The notes under the pieces are model-generated. The model was not told where the DNA came from and searched no databases. It saw only the letters and a program-made list of their open reading frames with translations. A DNA stretch of 64,000 nt from Amaranthus tricolor (taxonomy: Eukaryota; Streptophyta; Magnoliopsida; Caryophyllales; Amaranthaceae): assembly GCF_026212465.1 (NCBI RefSeq), contig NC_080050.1:30391070-30455069 (forward strand). Reading direction: 5' to 3'. The position numbers were made by a program, and so were the translations under genes. Shown one piece after another: positions 52,088-64,000 of the stretch (position 1 is the stretch's first letter; every line of letters begins with the position of its first letter).

Positions 52088-52454
52088 TGTGAGAAATCAT
52101 TTTTAATTGGCTGGCCTAAAAAGAAAATATAGAGTAAGTTTCTCGGTAGACATTAAAAATATCGTAAATAGACATTTAGAATATTATAAGTACCTAAGTA
52201 CTTACTTGGTGGACATTAAGAATATCGTAAATAGGTATTAAAGATATTGTAAGTAGGCTAGTAAACTAAGTTTCTTGATAGGCATAAGAATATTGTAAGT
52301 AGGCATTTTAAGCACTTTTTCGGTTGGCATTAAGTATATTGTAAGTAGGCATTAAAGATACTGTTAATAGAATTAAGAATGCATAAGTGGACATTAAGAT
52401 TTAATGAATTGGGCCTGAGAGATGTCTCTCAAAGAGACGGTTTCTCAAGAGACC
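52088..52454. repeat. Composite foldback repeat with 22-bp tandem core (copy 2)
   Basis: Same plan as 51601-51846: left edge GAGAAATCATTTTTAATTGG, right edge TCTCAAAGAGACGGTTTCTC. The core of TAAGTAGGCATTAA units is longer and more degenerate, with several TTTCTTGATAGGCAT-like variants. Confidence 0.75.
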
Positions 52455-54233
52455 GACTGATATAATAATGTAAAAATCTAGGTGAAAACAAAATTCAATT
52501 TTGACTCGACATGAAACATAAAATTTGAAACCGATCTAATAATCCAAAATGAACACCATGTGGCGTCTAGCCAACAAATAAAGGAAAAAAATAGCTAATA
52601 CACAAATAATATTAGAGAGGTTGTAGGCCAGATTGGCAACACGAGTAAATTTGACGGGTATTTATTGTTATAGGTATAAACAATAAAAGTTTTGTATTAA
52701 AACTAAGAAATAAATTCTAACTTTTGTATTTAAGTGATTGCCATAAAATATATAAATTTAAAAAATGTGCAATACTATAAAAGAAATTTATCCTAAATAA
52801 TAAATTTTTTTAATACTTTCTCTACAATAATACCAATAATTGATTAATAGTGAATAATAAAAGTATAATATTTGAGAAATATTTTCCTCTTAACATGTTT
52901 TGGCTTGTTGATAACCTACAATTGTAGATCAATTGTAAAAAAAAAAAAAAAAAAAAAACACTCTTACCACTCTTTCACCACCCTCCACCAACTCTATCAC
53001 CACAACCCCACCTATTCTTTCACTGACAGCCTCTTCATTCCTACCCCTTACGTTGCTACTACGCAGACCCCCTCACCTCTCACCCCCTACGCAACCCCAA
53101 AACCCAGAAATCCATGAACCCATGAACGCCCCCCACGCATACACAAACCGACAATTGACAGCTTAAGAGAGGGAGGTTTTGCGATTAGCGGCCATAGCGG
53201 AAGGGCTTTCGCGATTAGAAGCCAAGGGTTGCAATTAATAGGTGGTGGTCGCGGTCATGGCGGAGGGCGGAGGTAATGTAGGGAGTTGCAAACCAATAGA
53301 AAAAATTAGAACAAATAATTTTCATTTACAAAACAATATTTTAGCTATTTATAGCGATAATAAGTCAAAAATCAACTAACAAGTAATTAGTTTTCAGCCT
53401 CTAAACTCTAAATTTATAAAATACCAAACTCCAACTTAATTAAGCCGTATATCGAGTAAGGGTAAAACTCAAAGGAAGCATTAGCATTAATTCCTCTTTT
53501 TATCAAATGCCTACTAGAAAAGTAAACTATGAAATAGCAATTGTTCGTCACAATATTAAGGTTTAAGAATCATTATCATCTTACCTAGTGTATCCCACTC
53601 ATAAAAAAACTATAGACACTATTTGAAGAGAAAATGACGATGGTAACTCATACTCATAAAGGAGAGCACGAACTAAGAATAACAATAATAATTAAATGGG
53701 CAAACAGGCTTTGTACTACTAATTCTTTTGTCAAATGTGGATTTTGTAACTCAATAATTACTGGGTTGAATGGATAATTAGTCTTATGTTATATCAAGTT
53801 AAGGTTACCTTTTGGGGTCACCTATTATTATTAATTGATTGCTGTTAAGGCTGAGAGGTCAATTAAATTAATTTTCCTAGTTAATTATTTAATTTCGTAA
53901 AATAATTTGATTACAATCTTAAAGCTAAACAAGCCTTAAAACAATTAAGAAATTAAATATAAGGTATACAAAATGATTTAAACTTACTCAATCAAACTCA
54001 TAATATAATCTTTTTAATGGCACTAAAAACCACCAAAATGAGTATAAAAATAGACCATGTAGGTGCTCAAAAAGGCGCCTATCAACAAGCAGCTAAAAAT
54101 CCATTTACCAAACAAAGTAATTTTATCTTCTTTTTTAAATTTTCAAATATTATCTAACAATACTCGTAATTCCTCAATTTCATTTTGTTGGTTACATTTG
54201 CGTATTCTCATATTTCAAAACTTAAATCGAGTG

Positions 54234-54309
<76 letters not shown>

Positions 54310-55427
54310 TTAAAAAGTTATAAAAAGTATATATTTGATTTTGTATTAAAATTCTATACATCATGAAGAATTTAATAAAATCTCAAATGAATATATTTTA
54401 ACTTTTATATATCTATAAAAAACCATGATTAAACTTCTGTCTTTGTATGAAATATTCTAAACATAACAAAAAAATAAAAATAAAATAAAGGGATGATAAA
54501 AATTTACACTTATTCATATGAGGTGTTTGGTAAATAATTTTTGAACAATTTTAGCTTATTTTGACCAAAAACAATTGGTTGGTCAAACCATTTAATATTA
54601 TTATTTGGTAAATTAGTTAGTTAAAACAACTTGTTAGTATGGATAAGTTATTTTGAACAATTACTTCCAATAACGTATTCAGAGTCAATTATTCAAATTA
54701 ATTTTCATCTGATTAAATCAGACATCAGTCACTCAAATTAACTACGCAAATTTTTGTATGAGACGGTATTAGCGTTAGATATACCTCATACTTGGATTAA
54801 ATAGCCCATTAATAGAAATTTTTAACTTATAGTCTTTTTATTTTAAAGTCACTTTATCGTGAGACGGTGTCATAGTGAATTAACTATTAATATTAGTGGC
54901 TATAATTAAGGTACTAGACCCATCAAATACCAAAGAAATTTAAAAATGCCCAAGAAATTAATAGTGTCATGAAAGAAAGATGTTCCCTTGTAGTTGTGGT
55001 ATGTGGACCCCATTAAGAATGATCTAAAATACTTCCTCTAAAGACTAAACCACTTCTTCAACATCTTCTTAGGCCGTCAAAATTAAAATTAAACAATTTA
55101 TACAATACAAACTACTCTTATTAATTAAAATAATTCAACCATAATACAGACAATTTCTCAGCATAAATTTTCTGATTCTTCCTTCAGTCTACCAACAATC
55201 CCATTTCTTTATCCCTCTTTCCTAGAACTCTGAGTTGTAGTTTGTACCAACCTTCTTTACTTCACCAAATCTTACTGCAGCTTTTTTTCTTTTCTGGGTA
55301 AGTGGGTATTCCATTTTGCTGCCAGAAATGATTTCTGTTGCGAAATGCAATTTCTGGGTTTTGATTGATCAGATATAAACTTGGGTTTTTTCCCAAAAGA
55401 AAAAAAAAAAACCCAAGAAGTGTAAAG
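52455..55427. other. Gene-poor spacer up to the GUX gene
   Basis: Holds a poly-A run (52937-52959), a C-rich stretch 52960-53120 with no recognised protein, a (TA)n array (54237-54306), a hAT-MITE-like fragment (54525-54740, GAGGTGTTTGGTAAAT start), and a GAGACGGT repeat pair (54755-54870). 55200-55427 should be the 5' leader/promoter of the GUX gene. Confidence 0.5.
54237..54306. repeat. (TA)n microsatellite
   Basis: About 35 TA units. Confidence 0.95.
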
Positions 55428-58400
55428 ATGAGAGGTTTAATTGGTTCATCCCCGAAAGCTGTGGAGACCCGCCATCGTCTTTCTGCTTCAGTGTTAGTCC
55501 TTTAATCCTTTTTTTCTGTTCACTTTATAAGTATATTTATCAAGAGTAGCTTAATTTTGGGTATGATTTATGTGTCGGTGCATTATACAATGATAATTAC
55601 TTTCTTTAATTTGAATTCTTGGTGTGCTATTTTAATGGGGTTTTATGGGTTTTATGATGCATTTCTTGAGTTCTAGCCATTTGGTTTTCAGGGATTGTAA
55701 ATTTTTTTAGTGTAAGTTGCGATCAACTTGATATTTAGCAATCTAGTTCTAGTTCTTGTAAACATATGTATTTTCTTAGTGAAATTGCAAATTATAGATT
55801 TCTAATGAACTAATTATGGAACTTTAGTTTATGTATGGAGGTTCAATGAGAATTTGGAGCGTCATTTATTGATTGAAAGGAGTAAATAAGTTTGTCCAAA
55901 TTTGTCTCGGTTAAACCCAAAACCGGGTATGACTCTGATGGAGCTGAAATGAATTTGATTATCAAGATATTTACGTATACACAAAGAAATCCAAATTGAC
56001 CTAACCCGAAATACTATAATTGAAACCCACTAGAACACCCGAATGTACATCAATATGTGGTGGGGTGAATGGCTATGAGAGATTGTTGAGATGGAAAGGA
56101 CACGGAGGGGTTAGTGTAGAGGTTGTTGACTTACATGTTGCTTAATAAATTTGTAGGTGATTTTGATCAAGGAGGGAAAAAAGGGTCTCGATAACGAGTG
56201 TAAAAGCTTTGACGATTTTCCTTAGTTAATTTGTGTTGGTATAAATAGTTGCTTCGTATTATTGAGGGTAAGGCTTTAACATTGTTGCTGGTGTGATCGT
56301 GGAAAAGCTTGTTGAGCTACCTTGCAATAACCTACTCCTTTTTATTAGCTAATTATGTTGTTGATTGGAATTGGTAATTATGTTGTTGATTGGAATTGTT
56401 TACTGGTTTATGACAGAAGGGTTTTATGTTAATGCTATGTTTTTCACTCAAGCTGATAAGGTGTAATGATGAAAATGCAAGTATAGAACTAATAGAAGCA
56501 CTAATCTCAAACAGTTGTCAATATTGATAAGCTGCTCGGTTTTCCGTGTGTGTGTTAGTTTGGAGTAATTGGTGAAGTTGCCTAAGCTATTGGAAGAAAT
56601 TAATGGGTACTTATTGGCATTTAGCTTATGGACGTTAACTCAACTTCAAATTCGGTTCCGATACAATGTGGTATAGTAGGAGCTAATTTTTTTCATGTAG
56701 AACGGGAATTATCTATTAGCAATCACCGAACCTACGTTTCTTGTGCAACGGCCAATTTTCTTTTGCTTTAGTGTTTACATTATGTTTTATATTTACTTGA
56801 TATATGAAGACTAAAGAGAGTATATGCCATTTCGCATCTCGCTTATGGCCATCAAGTGCACTTATATAAACAGCTTGATCATTGTATTGCTTGTATTTGA
56901 TATATAAATGAGATATTGAATCCATTTTCAAGGTCTATTTATATATGGTTTTGAGAAGTATTCTTGAAAATGGATTCACTCAATGGCAAAGGCCACGATT
57001 GCCTTTCCGATTTGCTGACCAAAATTTTTCTTATTCTTTGGGGTTTTTTTTTCAGTGAAGAGTCGAGTAAAAGGAGATCTCTGAGGCATAAAGATATTAG
57101 AGATGTAGAGAAGGCTTCACATTCTTCTTTTCAGGATAGAAGTTATAACTGCAAAATTCACCCATTAAAACTCATCCTAATTGTCATCTTGATTGGGACA
57201 TTTTTGACTCTCTTTCATTCTCCATCCTTACAGCATACAGAAAATTTGTCACATTCCAGTTATCAGTAAGTTTTAATACTTAATGAAATTGTGGTTTTGT
57301 AATGAAAAACTATAAATTTGTTTCGTTAAGTAGTAATCTAAATTTTTTTAGCTTTCCTTGTTTTACGGGTGTTTGACAATTGGCTGTTGGCTGTTTATTA
57401 AATAAAAAGTGGGTCAACAAGCCAAAAGTCAACCAAAATAGCTTACCGGAGTAGCTTTTTTATTTTGGCTTAAAAGTCATTTACCAAACACTTTTTTGGT
57501 TGTTTGACCAACCAACAAGCCAATTGCGTTGTTAAGATCATACACCCCTTGATCCAATTTCTCTTTTTACGTCCATGCCCTTTCTGTACTATTTTTTTAG
57601 TTATTGACTTAATGCAATTTTCTTATTTCTACTTCTTCTGAGTGCAGGATGAGTTTTGTTGATAGATGGAGAGGAGATAGTCATGTTGTGGACAGACGCT
57701 ATATATCTGATATAACTCTTGATTGGAATCGCATCTCTGAGGTCTTGGAAACTCTTACTGATAAAGATGACTATAAGGCTATAGGTCTATTAAATTTTGA
57801 GGAAAGTGAACTCGATAGTTGGCAGGAAATGTTACCTTCTCCCGAGCATCTCGTTTTGCATCTAGACCATGTCCCTAAAAACATAACTTGGGAAACGCTT
57901 TATCCTGAGTGGATTGACGAGGAAGAAGACTTTGATATACCTGGCTGTCCTTCTCTTCCTAGTATTCAGGTCCCCAGAAATGCACGAATGGATCTTATTG
58001 CTGTGAAGTTGCCTTGCAACAAACTCGGAAAGTGGTCAAGAGACGTTACGAGGCTGCACTTGCAGCTTGCTACAGCAAGACTTGCTGCCTCTATAAAAGG
58101 GTCATATGATGTGCACGTACTGTTGGTCACTGAGTGCTTCCCTATCCCAAATCTCTTCACTTGTAAGGAACTTGTTTCACGTGCAGGGAATGCATGGCTT
58201 TACAAGCCCAATCTCAATACCCTTAGAGAGAAAGTTCAGCTTCCTGTTGGATCATGTGAGCTTGCAGTTCCTCTCAACCCGAAAGGTATTTTTCCGTTCT
58301 TGGTGTTACGGTAATGTGGATATTCTGTTTGAAAGTATTTGTAGCCTATTGTCCATTCTAGATGGGGCGAAGGTTATACTTTTGTTTCTGGATTAAAATG

Positions 58401-60444
58401 GACTATATTAAAACGATTCATTTGAATCATGCATTTTTTTATTTATGTGAAGTCGAGGGATGCTTGCTATCAAGAGTCAATTGGATAGAGCCTCTTTGTC
58501 ATAGCAAGTGTAAAGTAGCGTACATTCGATCCCTCCCAGCCTTGCGAGAGCCTATGTAAGAGCTACTAGGTTGGTCATTGTGCTCTGAATGTCGATTGTA
58601 GGAGGATGCCCTATCTTAGCAAGATGGCTGGCTGAGGTTTTAACCAACAAGAAAATCAGTGGCTTATACACCACCCATTTTGTTGAGGATGCTGTAAATC
58701 CTTGTTTTTCCACGTAAACGATTATGTGTCGAAGTATGGGCTTAAAAGTATGAAAATGGGTTTTTTTGCCGAGCTATGTACTCGACTTTTTAGTAACTAA
58801 ATTGAGAATGTGCTTTTCTTTTGTCACTAGACAACAGAGGTACCATTCATAAGAACAAGAGAGAATTTTGTCCTTTGGAGACGAGCCTAGGATGTTGATT
58901 GGAAATCGGTTAGCTTCATTAGTTCTACACTCCTACTCCACATTGGTAACTAGAATTGGAAAAGCTGACCCAACTCGATCACCCAGTTAGACCGTAAGTG
59001 ATGAGAACCAAAATGACCGACCTAAATCACAGACCCAAACATAACCCGACTCAAATGGACCCAAACTATATTATTGGATTTATTAGATTTATTTCCTATT
59101 TATATTTCGCATTTATTAGATTTATTCATAAATTTCTATAATTATTTGTATAATGCAATAATTAAACATATCTGAAAAAAAAACCGACTCGAGTTGGTTC
59201 GATCAAGCTGTGTGTGATCCGAAATGCACTTTCGTCTTTCCTTCATCTCTTTTACCTTGATGTTTTTGCTTTTATAGTCTACATTCTGCATCAATATATG
59301 TCTTCTATGGTTATTTACACGAGAATCCTTGTGTGCATCATTTAAGTGTTCTATATGCTGCATGCTGTTTGCTTAATCAAATAAAAATCCTAACTTAAGC
59401 AATAAAACAGATCATTTATCTTCCGGAACTGCATCCCGAGAAGCATACGCTACTATCCTTCACTCAGCACATGTGTACGTATGCGGAGCCATTGCAGCAG
59501 CACAAAGCATTCGAATGGCGGGTTCAACTCGTGATTTAGTCATACTTGTGGATGATACAATCAGTGATCATCACCGAAGTGGCCTCGAGGCTGCAGGTTG
59601 GAAACTTCATACGATCCAAAGAATCAGGAACCCAAAAGCCGAACCAGAAGCTTATAATGAATGGAACTACAGCAAATTCCGCCTTTGGCAACTGACCGAC
59701 TATGACAAGATCATATTCATAGATGCTGACCTTCTTATACTCCGAAATATCGACTTCCTTTTCGGCTTTCCAGAAATTTCTGCGACAGGGAACAATGCAA
59801 CTCTTTTCAACTCCGGAGTTATGGTTGTCGAGCCGTCTAATTGTACGTTCCAATTATTAATGGACCATATTAACGAGATTGAATCATACAACGGTGGAGA
59901 CCAGGGCTATCTGAACGAGATCTTTACATGGTGGCACCGAATTCCAAAGCGGATGAATTTCTTAAAGCACTACTGGGAGGGAGATGAGCCTGAAAAGAAA
60001 GAGATGAAAACTCTGTTATTTGGTGCAGACCCACCAATTCTATACGTCCTCCACTACCTCGGCATGAAACCATGGCTATGCTTTCGTGATTACGATTGCA
60101 ACTGGAATAACGAGATATTGCACGAGTTTGCCAGTGACATCGCGCATAAAACGTGGTGGAAGGTGCACGATGCAATGCCTGAAAACTTGCACAAATATTG
60201 TCTCCTTCGGTCTAAACAGAAAGCCGCGTTGGAATGGGATCGTAGGCAGGCCGAGAAAGCAAACTACACCGACGGCCATTGGAAGATAAAGATCAAGGAT
60301 CCGAGACTGGAGACGTGCTTCGAGAATTTTTGCTTCTGGGAAAGCATGTTGTGGCATTGGGGTGAGAAGAACTGGACAGACAATGCAACAGCTTTGTCTC
60401 CACCACCATCTGGACTTAAAACAGCTTCTCTTTCTTCTTTGTAG
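55428..60444 (+). CDS. GUX1: UDP-glucuronate:xylan alpha-glucuronosyltransferase (GUX/PGSIP, GT8)
   Basis: Golgi enzyme adding glucuronic acid side chains to xylan in secondary cell walls. Four exons close in frame to about 648 residues: 55428-55492, 57056-57265, 57648-58285, 59411-60444. It is a type II membrane protein: basic N-terminus, then a membrane anchor at about 59-75 (LKLILIVILIGTFLTLF), stem, and a GT8 domain from about residue 314 (SREAYATILHSAHVYVCG). The metal/nucleotide-binding DxD is DAD at 409-411 (KIIFIDADLLIL). Further GT8 signatures: FNSGVMVVEP, NGGDQGYLNE and FTWWHRIP, plus HYLGMKPWLCFRDYDCNW. The start ATG opens MRGLIGSSPKAVETRHRLSAS, like other GUX N-termini. Length agrees with GUX1-type members; assignment among GUX1, 2 and 3 is not certain. 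Apparently intact. Introns carry a hAT-like MITE. Confidence 0.93.
57367..57515. mobile_element. hAT-like MITE in GUX intron 2
   Basis: GGGTGTTTGACAATTGGCTG at the left and AAGTCATTTACCAAACACTT at the right are imperfect inverted ends of the same type as 9503-9755. Non-coding. Confidence 0.55.
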
Positions 60445-61982
60445 TTCCAATTCTTGCTAGAAATACAATGACTTCAAGGTATAGCACATAGATGTCCTTT
60501 TTTTCTTGTGAAAATTGTATACCGAGTTGTGTAGAAACAGTGTGTTCATTCTCGATTGAGGCAAAGATAGTTAGTTTTTCGTTTCGGAATATAATGGATT
60601 GTAGTAAAGCAACTCGTCGAAATTTATAGTCTTTGGTTTTGGAGTATATGTGAATTTGCCACAAAAGGCACCCTATCAGCAATGATCTCAACATCTTATT
60701 AAGCGTTCACCAATCTTGATCTACATGCATATCAATATCAAGATCTTGAACTTTCTTTAATTAGGGTATGAAGAAAAGATTACATTTTTGTTGATAAAAT
60801 ATATTTTTTTAATTTCGGAGTAAGAATAAAGGGCAGGAAGAATTGTTCTTCCTAGTAATTGTCAGAATTTGACCTCAGTCACGTAGTGAAAGAGAAAGCT
60901 TTTAATTACTAGGTCAATTCATAATTCTTCTTAATAAATAATAAATTTAGGACTTTTTACGTCTTAAATAATTTTTCACATTTTATTTTAGTTTATTTAT
61001 TTACTTTGCTTTTTTCTTGATTTAGCAATAATTTTTTATTTTTTTCAATCCCATATACAAATTTATCATTTTTTTAATCTCATCAACTTATTTCTTATCA
61101 ATTTGTTTTTGTTTTATTCACCAAATATACAAACAATATTTTATATACTAATACAATTTTACAGGAACAAAAGAAGGAAGAAATAGTCACTATATTGACT
61201 TTGACCAAAGTTTTTTACGACGTCTTATATATATTAATGTGTATCGATGGCTTATTAAGGCAGATCAAGAGATTTTAACTTTGAAGACCACAATAATTGT
61301 TTTATATATTAGTATTTAGGCTTTTATTTTGTATCATCATGCCAAGAAATAATGTTCATAATGACTATCTCATATACTGTTTGACAATCAACTATTTTAT
61401 CATAATTAAACCAAGCATAACCGAATATTTTAATCATCCCTAATTTTTAGCACATACTCACATTATGAAAACAAGAACTCACATTACGAAAACACGAAAC
61501 ACAAAACAAGACATAATGTTCTTCAAAGTATAATGATATCAAATATACTTAAGGTTAATTAACCTAAAAATTACATTGACATTTAGGGTGAATCTAATCC
61601 GTAGTTTAGAGAGGCAAGTGACAACACTTAAAAATATTAAAAATCTAATAATATTACAATAGAGAGTTAAAAATTAATTTAGTTGAGTTTGTCGTATATT
61701 CATGGCGTTAGGATCAAAGCGTGCCATTAACAAGAATTCGAATTCCACTTGTAAATTTTTTTGAGCAAGTAGTAACGTCACTTTTTTTCTTGTCTGTCAA
61801 TTCTAGACTCGGATTAATTTTTGTTAATTTAAGTTAATTTAGCATACTAATTTATTTATTTATTTATTAGAAATCCTGAACCCCTGAAAAAAATAGTATC
61901 GAACTATACTCTACAACAAAAATCCACTTTCACCATTTTTGAATGCATTTTTCTACACAAACAGATAAACCCAACAACATAA
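60445..61982. other. Spacer right of the GUX gene
   Basis: 3' UTR of GUX in the first few hundred bases, then AT-rich DNA. 61590-61690 repeats a segment of 41331-41410. No gene recognised. Confidence 0.5.
61590..61690 (+). repeat. Dispersed repeat shared with 41331-41410
   Basis: AGAGGCAAGTGACAACACTT, then TATTAAAAATCTAATAATAT and GTTGAGTT follow in the same order and spacing as near 41340-41410. Confidence 0.7.
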
Positions 61983-62289
61983 ATGGATTTAATTACTTTG
62001 AATTTAAACCTTTCTTTGATTTCTTCAACGAATTCGAATCACCCAGTAAACAACAAGGATAAGCTACTTCTTGGTTTTTGCAATTACCCTATACACTTTT
62101 ATTACCTTAGGAACAAATCTTGTTCTTCAATTGCAATCACATACGCAAAGAAGAAGAAGAATTCCCCGCCTGAGTTTTCAGCTTTTCAACCAACTATTAT
62201 TGAAGAAGTAATTCAAAGTGATGATGATGATGAAGATTTTGAAGATTTAGGAGATGATGAACTCTTAATCACCGATGATTTTGATGATG
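61983..62289 (+). CDS. Unidentified protein, first exon, probable plastid transit peptide
   Basis: ATG at 61983 opens a clean frame with no relative that I can name. Residues 1-55 are rich in Ser, Asn, Leu and Lys with few acids (MDLITLNLNLSLISSTNSN at the start), as in chloroplast transit peptides. A basic stretch KKKKN follows, then a strongly acidic segment (EEVIQSDDDDEDFEDLGDDE). GT at 62290-62291 after GATGATG is a likely donor; without splicing the frame runs to 62354. A candidate next exon is about 62787-62828 (phase fits; encodes RRRKTKFYERDVP) and a possible late exon ends at 63242. The exon chain is uncertain. Confidence 0.5.
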
Positions 62290-62490
62290 GTATTTCATCT
62301 TACTTCTCTTTATTATCCCTTTTTAATCCATATGTCGGTATTAAGTGTGCATAATTTGAATTTGTTTAGTATTATTTAGTATATTGCATTCGAAATTTCC
62401 AGATATCGCTTTGCTTTAATGTTTAAACAATGTTCATTACTCAAATGTAGTTTATCTTGTAGAAAAAACAGGAATTTGTCAATTAGTATG

Positions 62491-62763
62491 TGTCAGGAAC
62501 TAATTCAATCAAAAGTTTAATCTAATGGTTTTGATATGTCTAAATATGTTATATACTCTAATACATCCCCTCACACGAGAGTCATCCCCTTACACGAGAG
62601 TCCTTTAGATTAGAAGAATAGATGCAACACATACCCTTCCTCATATCCGACGTTAAATATTCCACTTTAAATAAGGTTGATTGAGATTCGTACCCATGAC
62701 CTCATCCAAATGATTAAGCGTTAAGCTGATGGTTGATGTCCCAATATATGTTATATACTAACA
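62491..62763 (-). mobile_element. TRIM-like element, same family as 15034-15328
   Basis: TGTCAGGAAC-AATTCAATCAAA starts the left LTR-like end. CCCCTCACACGAGAG (twice), the internal GAGATTCGTACCCATGACCTC and the final AAGCTGATGGTTGATGTCCC match the 15-kb copy. Flanks GTATG and CTATG agree at four of five bases. The primer-site end of the second repeat has been lost. Confidence 0.65.
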
Positions 62764-63044
62764 CTATGTATAAAAGTAAATTGCAAGTTAGAAGGAGAAA
62801 AACTAAATTCTATGAGCGGGATGTACCGGGTATGATAATGATGATGTTTATGATGATTATTGATTGGTGATGATGATGAAGGAGAAAAACTAATATTGTT
62901 ATTGAAAGGTTCACTTTACTCTGATTTTTTTGTTCGCATTTCATCAATCTAAATTTCGTAGTGCTTGTAGTTCTATTTCCATTTGGCTCTAGGCTTGATG
63001 ATGTTTGGAAGTTCATGTATATAATAACAAGAGTCTTTTGACCT

Positions 63045-63242
63045 TTGATTTCAAGAGTATTAGTTCATTATAATCTGAGACCAATGAATCATAAATCTTT
63101 GTCTCTATTGGGCATGGACAATTATAGCTTCTCATTGTTAGAATCTTTAGAAGACCGAAAAATACAACAATGGAAGGTTGAAACTTTGGAGCTTAGAAGA
63201 GGAAGAGGTAGGCCAAAGTTTATTGGAGCATACAACAATTAA
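63045..63242 (+). CDS. Possible last exon of the unidentified 61983 gene
   Basis: An open stretch ending in a basic tail, RRGRGRPKFIGAYNN, then stop TAA. It has better codon texture than the surrounding DNA and lies on the same strand downstream of exon 1. No family recognised and no proven splice link. Confidence 0.25.
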   Translation: MISRVLVHYNLRPMNHKSLSLLGMDNYSFSLLESLEDRKIQQWKVETLELRRGRGRPKFIGAYNN

Positions 63243-64000
63243 CAATAGATAGAAATGAGTGGATAAAGAAAATATAGGTAATTGATGGGTGGAATTGATT
63301 TTATTGGTTGTGGACTAGTGTTAAGTATTACTTCTACTATTATTATCTCTGCCTTTGTTTTTAGTTTATGTAGTTGATCCTAGAGGGACTAAATCTTTAC
63401 ATTGTTGTTATAGTAGTGATTAGAATCTTTAAAATACCCTAGCATGTAAACCATTTAAGCGGAGTACTAACCAATTAAAGCGTAGTGATTACAATATGCC
63501 CATCAAACTTGAATGACCTTTACACATTGCATATGATGATTTCAAGCATGTACTAAAGTCCTTTAAAGAAATGTGTGTTCAATGGTTTCGTCATTATCTC
63601 CGCAATAGCGCCAAGAAACTTGCAAAATTGCATCTCAAATTGCTCACGTTTGATAAATTTGTAATACAAAGGATTCGACTATCCATATGCTTGCTATCAT
63701 CCTTGAAACACAAGATTGTTAGTGAGTGGAACCACTCAATTGTAACATTTGTGGTTGATAATTGCTGCGGATAATTAAGATCTTCTAACATTCTGGTAAC
63801 CATACTGATTGACATGATGATGCTGATGTTTTTGTTAACGGTCCTGCTGATGTTATTGTTTCCATTCTTGAAAAAGGATAATTAAGATCTTCTAACATTC
63901 TAGTAATCTATTTCAAGCTTTTGCTTATACCCTTTGACCTCCAATCTTGCTTTGTGGCTGATTTTCTTGGGATAGTCTATAATAGTAAAATGGCCAATTA
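63243..64000. other. Right end of the window
   Basis: No gene recognised. A 26-bp direct repeat (GGATAATTAAGATCTTCTAA and 6 more bases) occurs at 63769 and 63876. Confidence 0.5.

Noticed and set aside
52872..53117. 81-codon frame rich in Thr and Pro
   Set aside because: It spans a poly-A run and a C-rich low-complexity stretch; no start context or family.
59536..60450. Several antisense frames of 63-124 codons
   Set aside because: Shadows of the long GUX exon 4.
63571..63815. Overlapping frames of 67 and 73 codons on opposite strands
   Set aside because: No recognisable motif, no splice partners, and codon texture no better than random AT-rich DNA.

Overview
This is eukaryotic nuclear DNA from a flowering plant, most likely a dicot. 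Genes are split by AT-rich GT-AG introns. Intergenic DNA and introns are full of plant transposons (TRIMs, MITEs, long-LTR gypsy, copia, LINE debris) and long (TA)n arrays, and the four recognisable protein families have plant-specific subtypes. Some repeats carry a 'GAGACGGTCTC' motif that I associate with Caryophyllales, but I cannot fix the family from sequence alone.

Layout. 1-14.7 kb: two glycolipid transfer protein (GLTP) genes, tail to tail. The + strand copy runs off the left edge (exon 1 is cut by the window); the - strand copy is complete. Their introns hold an intact TRIM retrotransposon, several MITEs and microsatellites. 14.7-27.5 kb: gene-poor. It holds a second TRIM, a rearranged gypsy element with LTR ends in inverted orientation (16.6-20.7 kb), a 207-bp tandem repeat and a LINE fossil. 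27.6-28.1 kb: a - strand pair of probable C/D-box snoRNAs with a telo-box/site II promoter; the first carries an 18S rRNA guide. 29.6-36 kb: a - strand LAZ1/OST-alpha-type membrane protein gene (8 coding exons). 38.8-40.9 kb: a - strand cinnamyl-alcohol-dehydrogenase gene (6 exons). 42.2-45.8 kb: a 3.6-kb gypsy solo LTR with perfect 5-bp target duplication. 45.9-50.9 kb: a complete-length copia element with perfect target duplication but a broken reading frame. 51.6-52.5 kb: two composite repeats built from 22-bp units. 55.4-60.4 kb: a + strand GUX/PGSIP xylan glucuronosyltransferase gene (4 exons). 62.0 kb onward: an unidentified, probably plastid-targeted acidic protein, with a further TRIM in the following DNA.

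The genes are not an operon. CAD and GUX both serve secondary cell walls (lignin monomers; xylan side chains). LAZ1 was named in Arabidopsis as a suppressor of the cell death of acd11, a mutant in a GLTP-superfamily gene, so LAZ1 and GLTP family members sitting within about 15 kb is a curiosity worth noting, though the GLTPs here look like the GLTP subtype rather than ACD11. Exon boundaries were deduced by eye from splice sites, reading phase and family conservation; each reconstructed coding sequence closes in frame.
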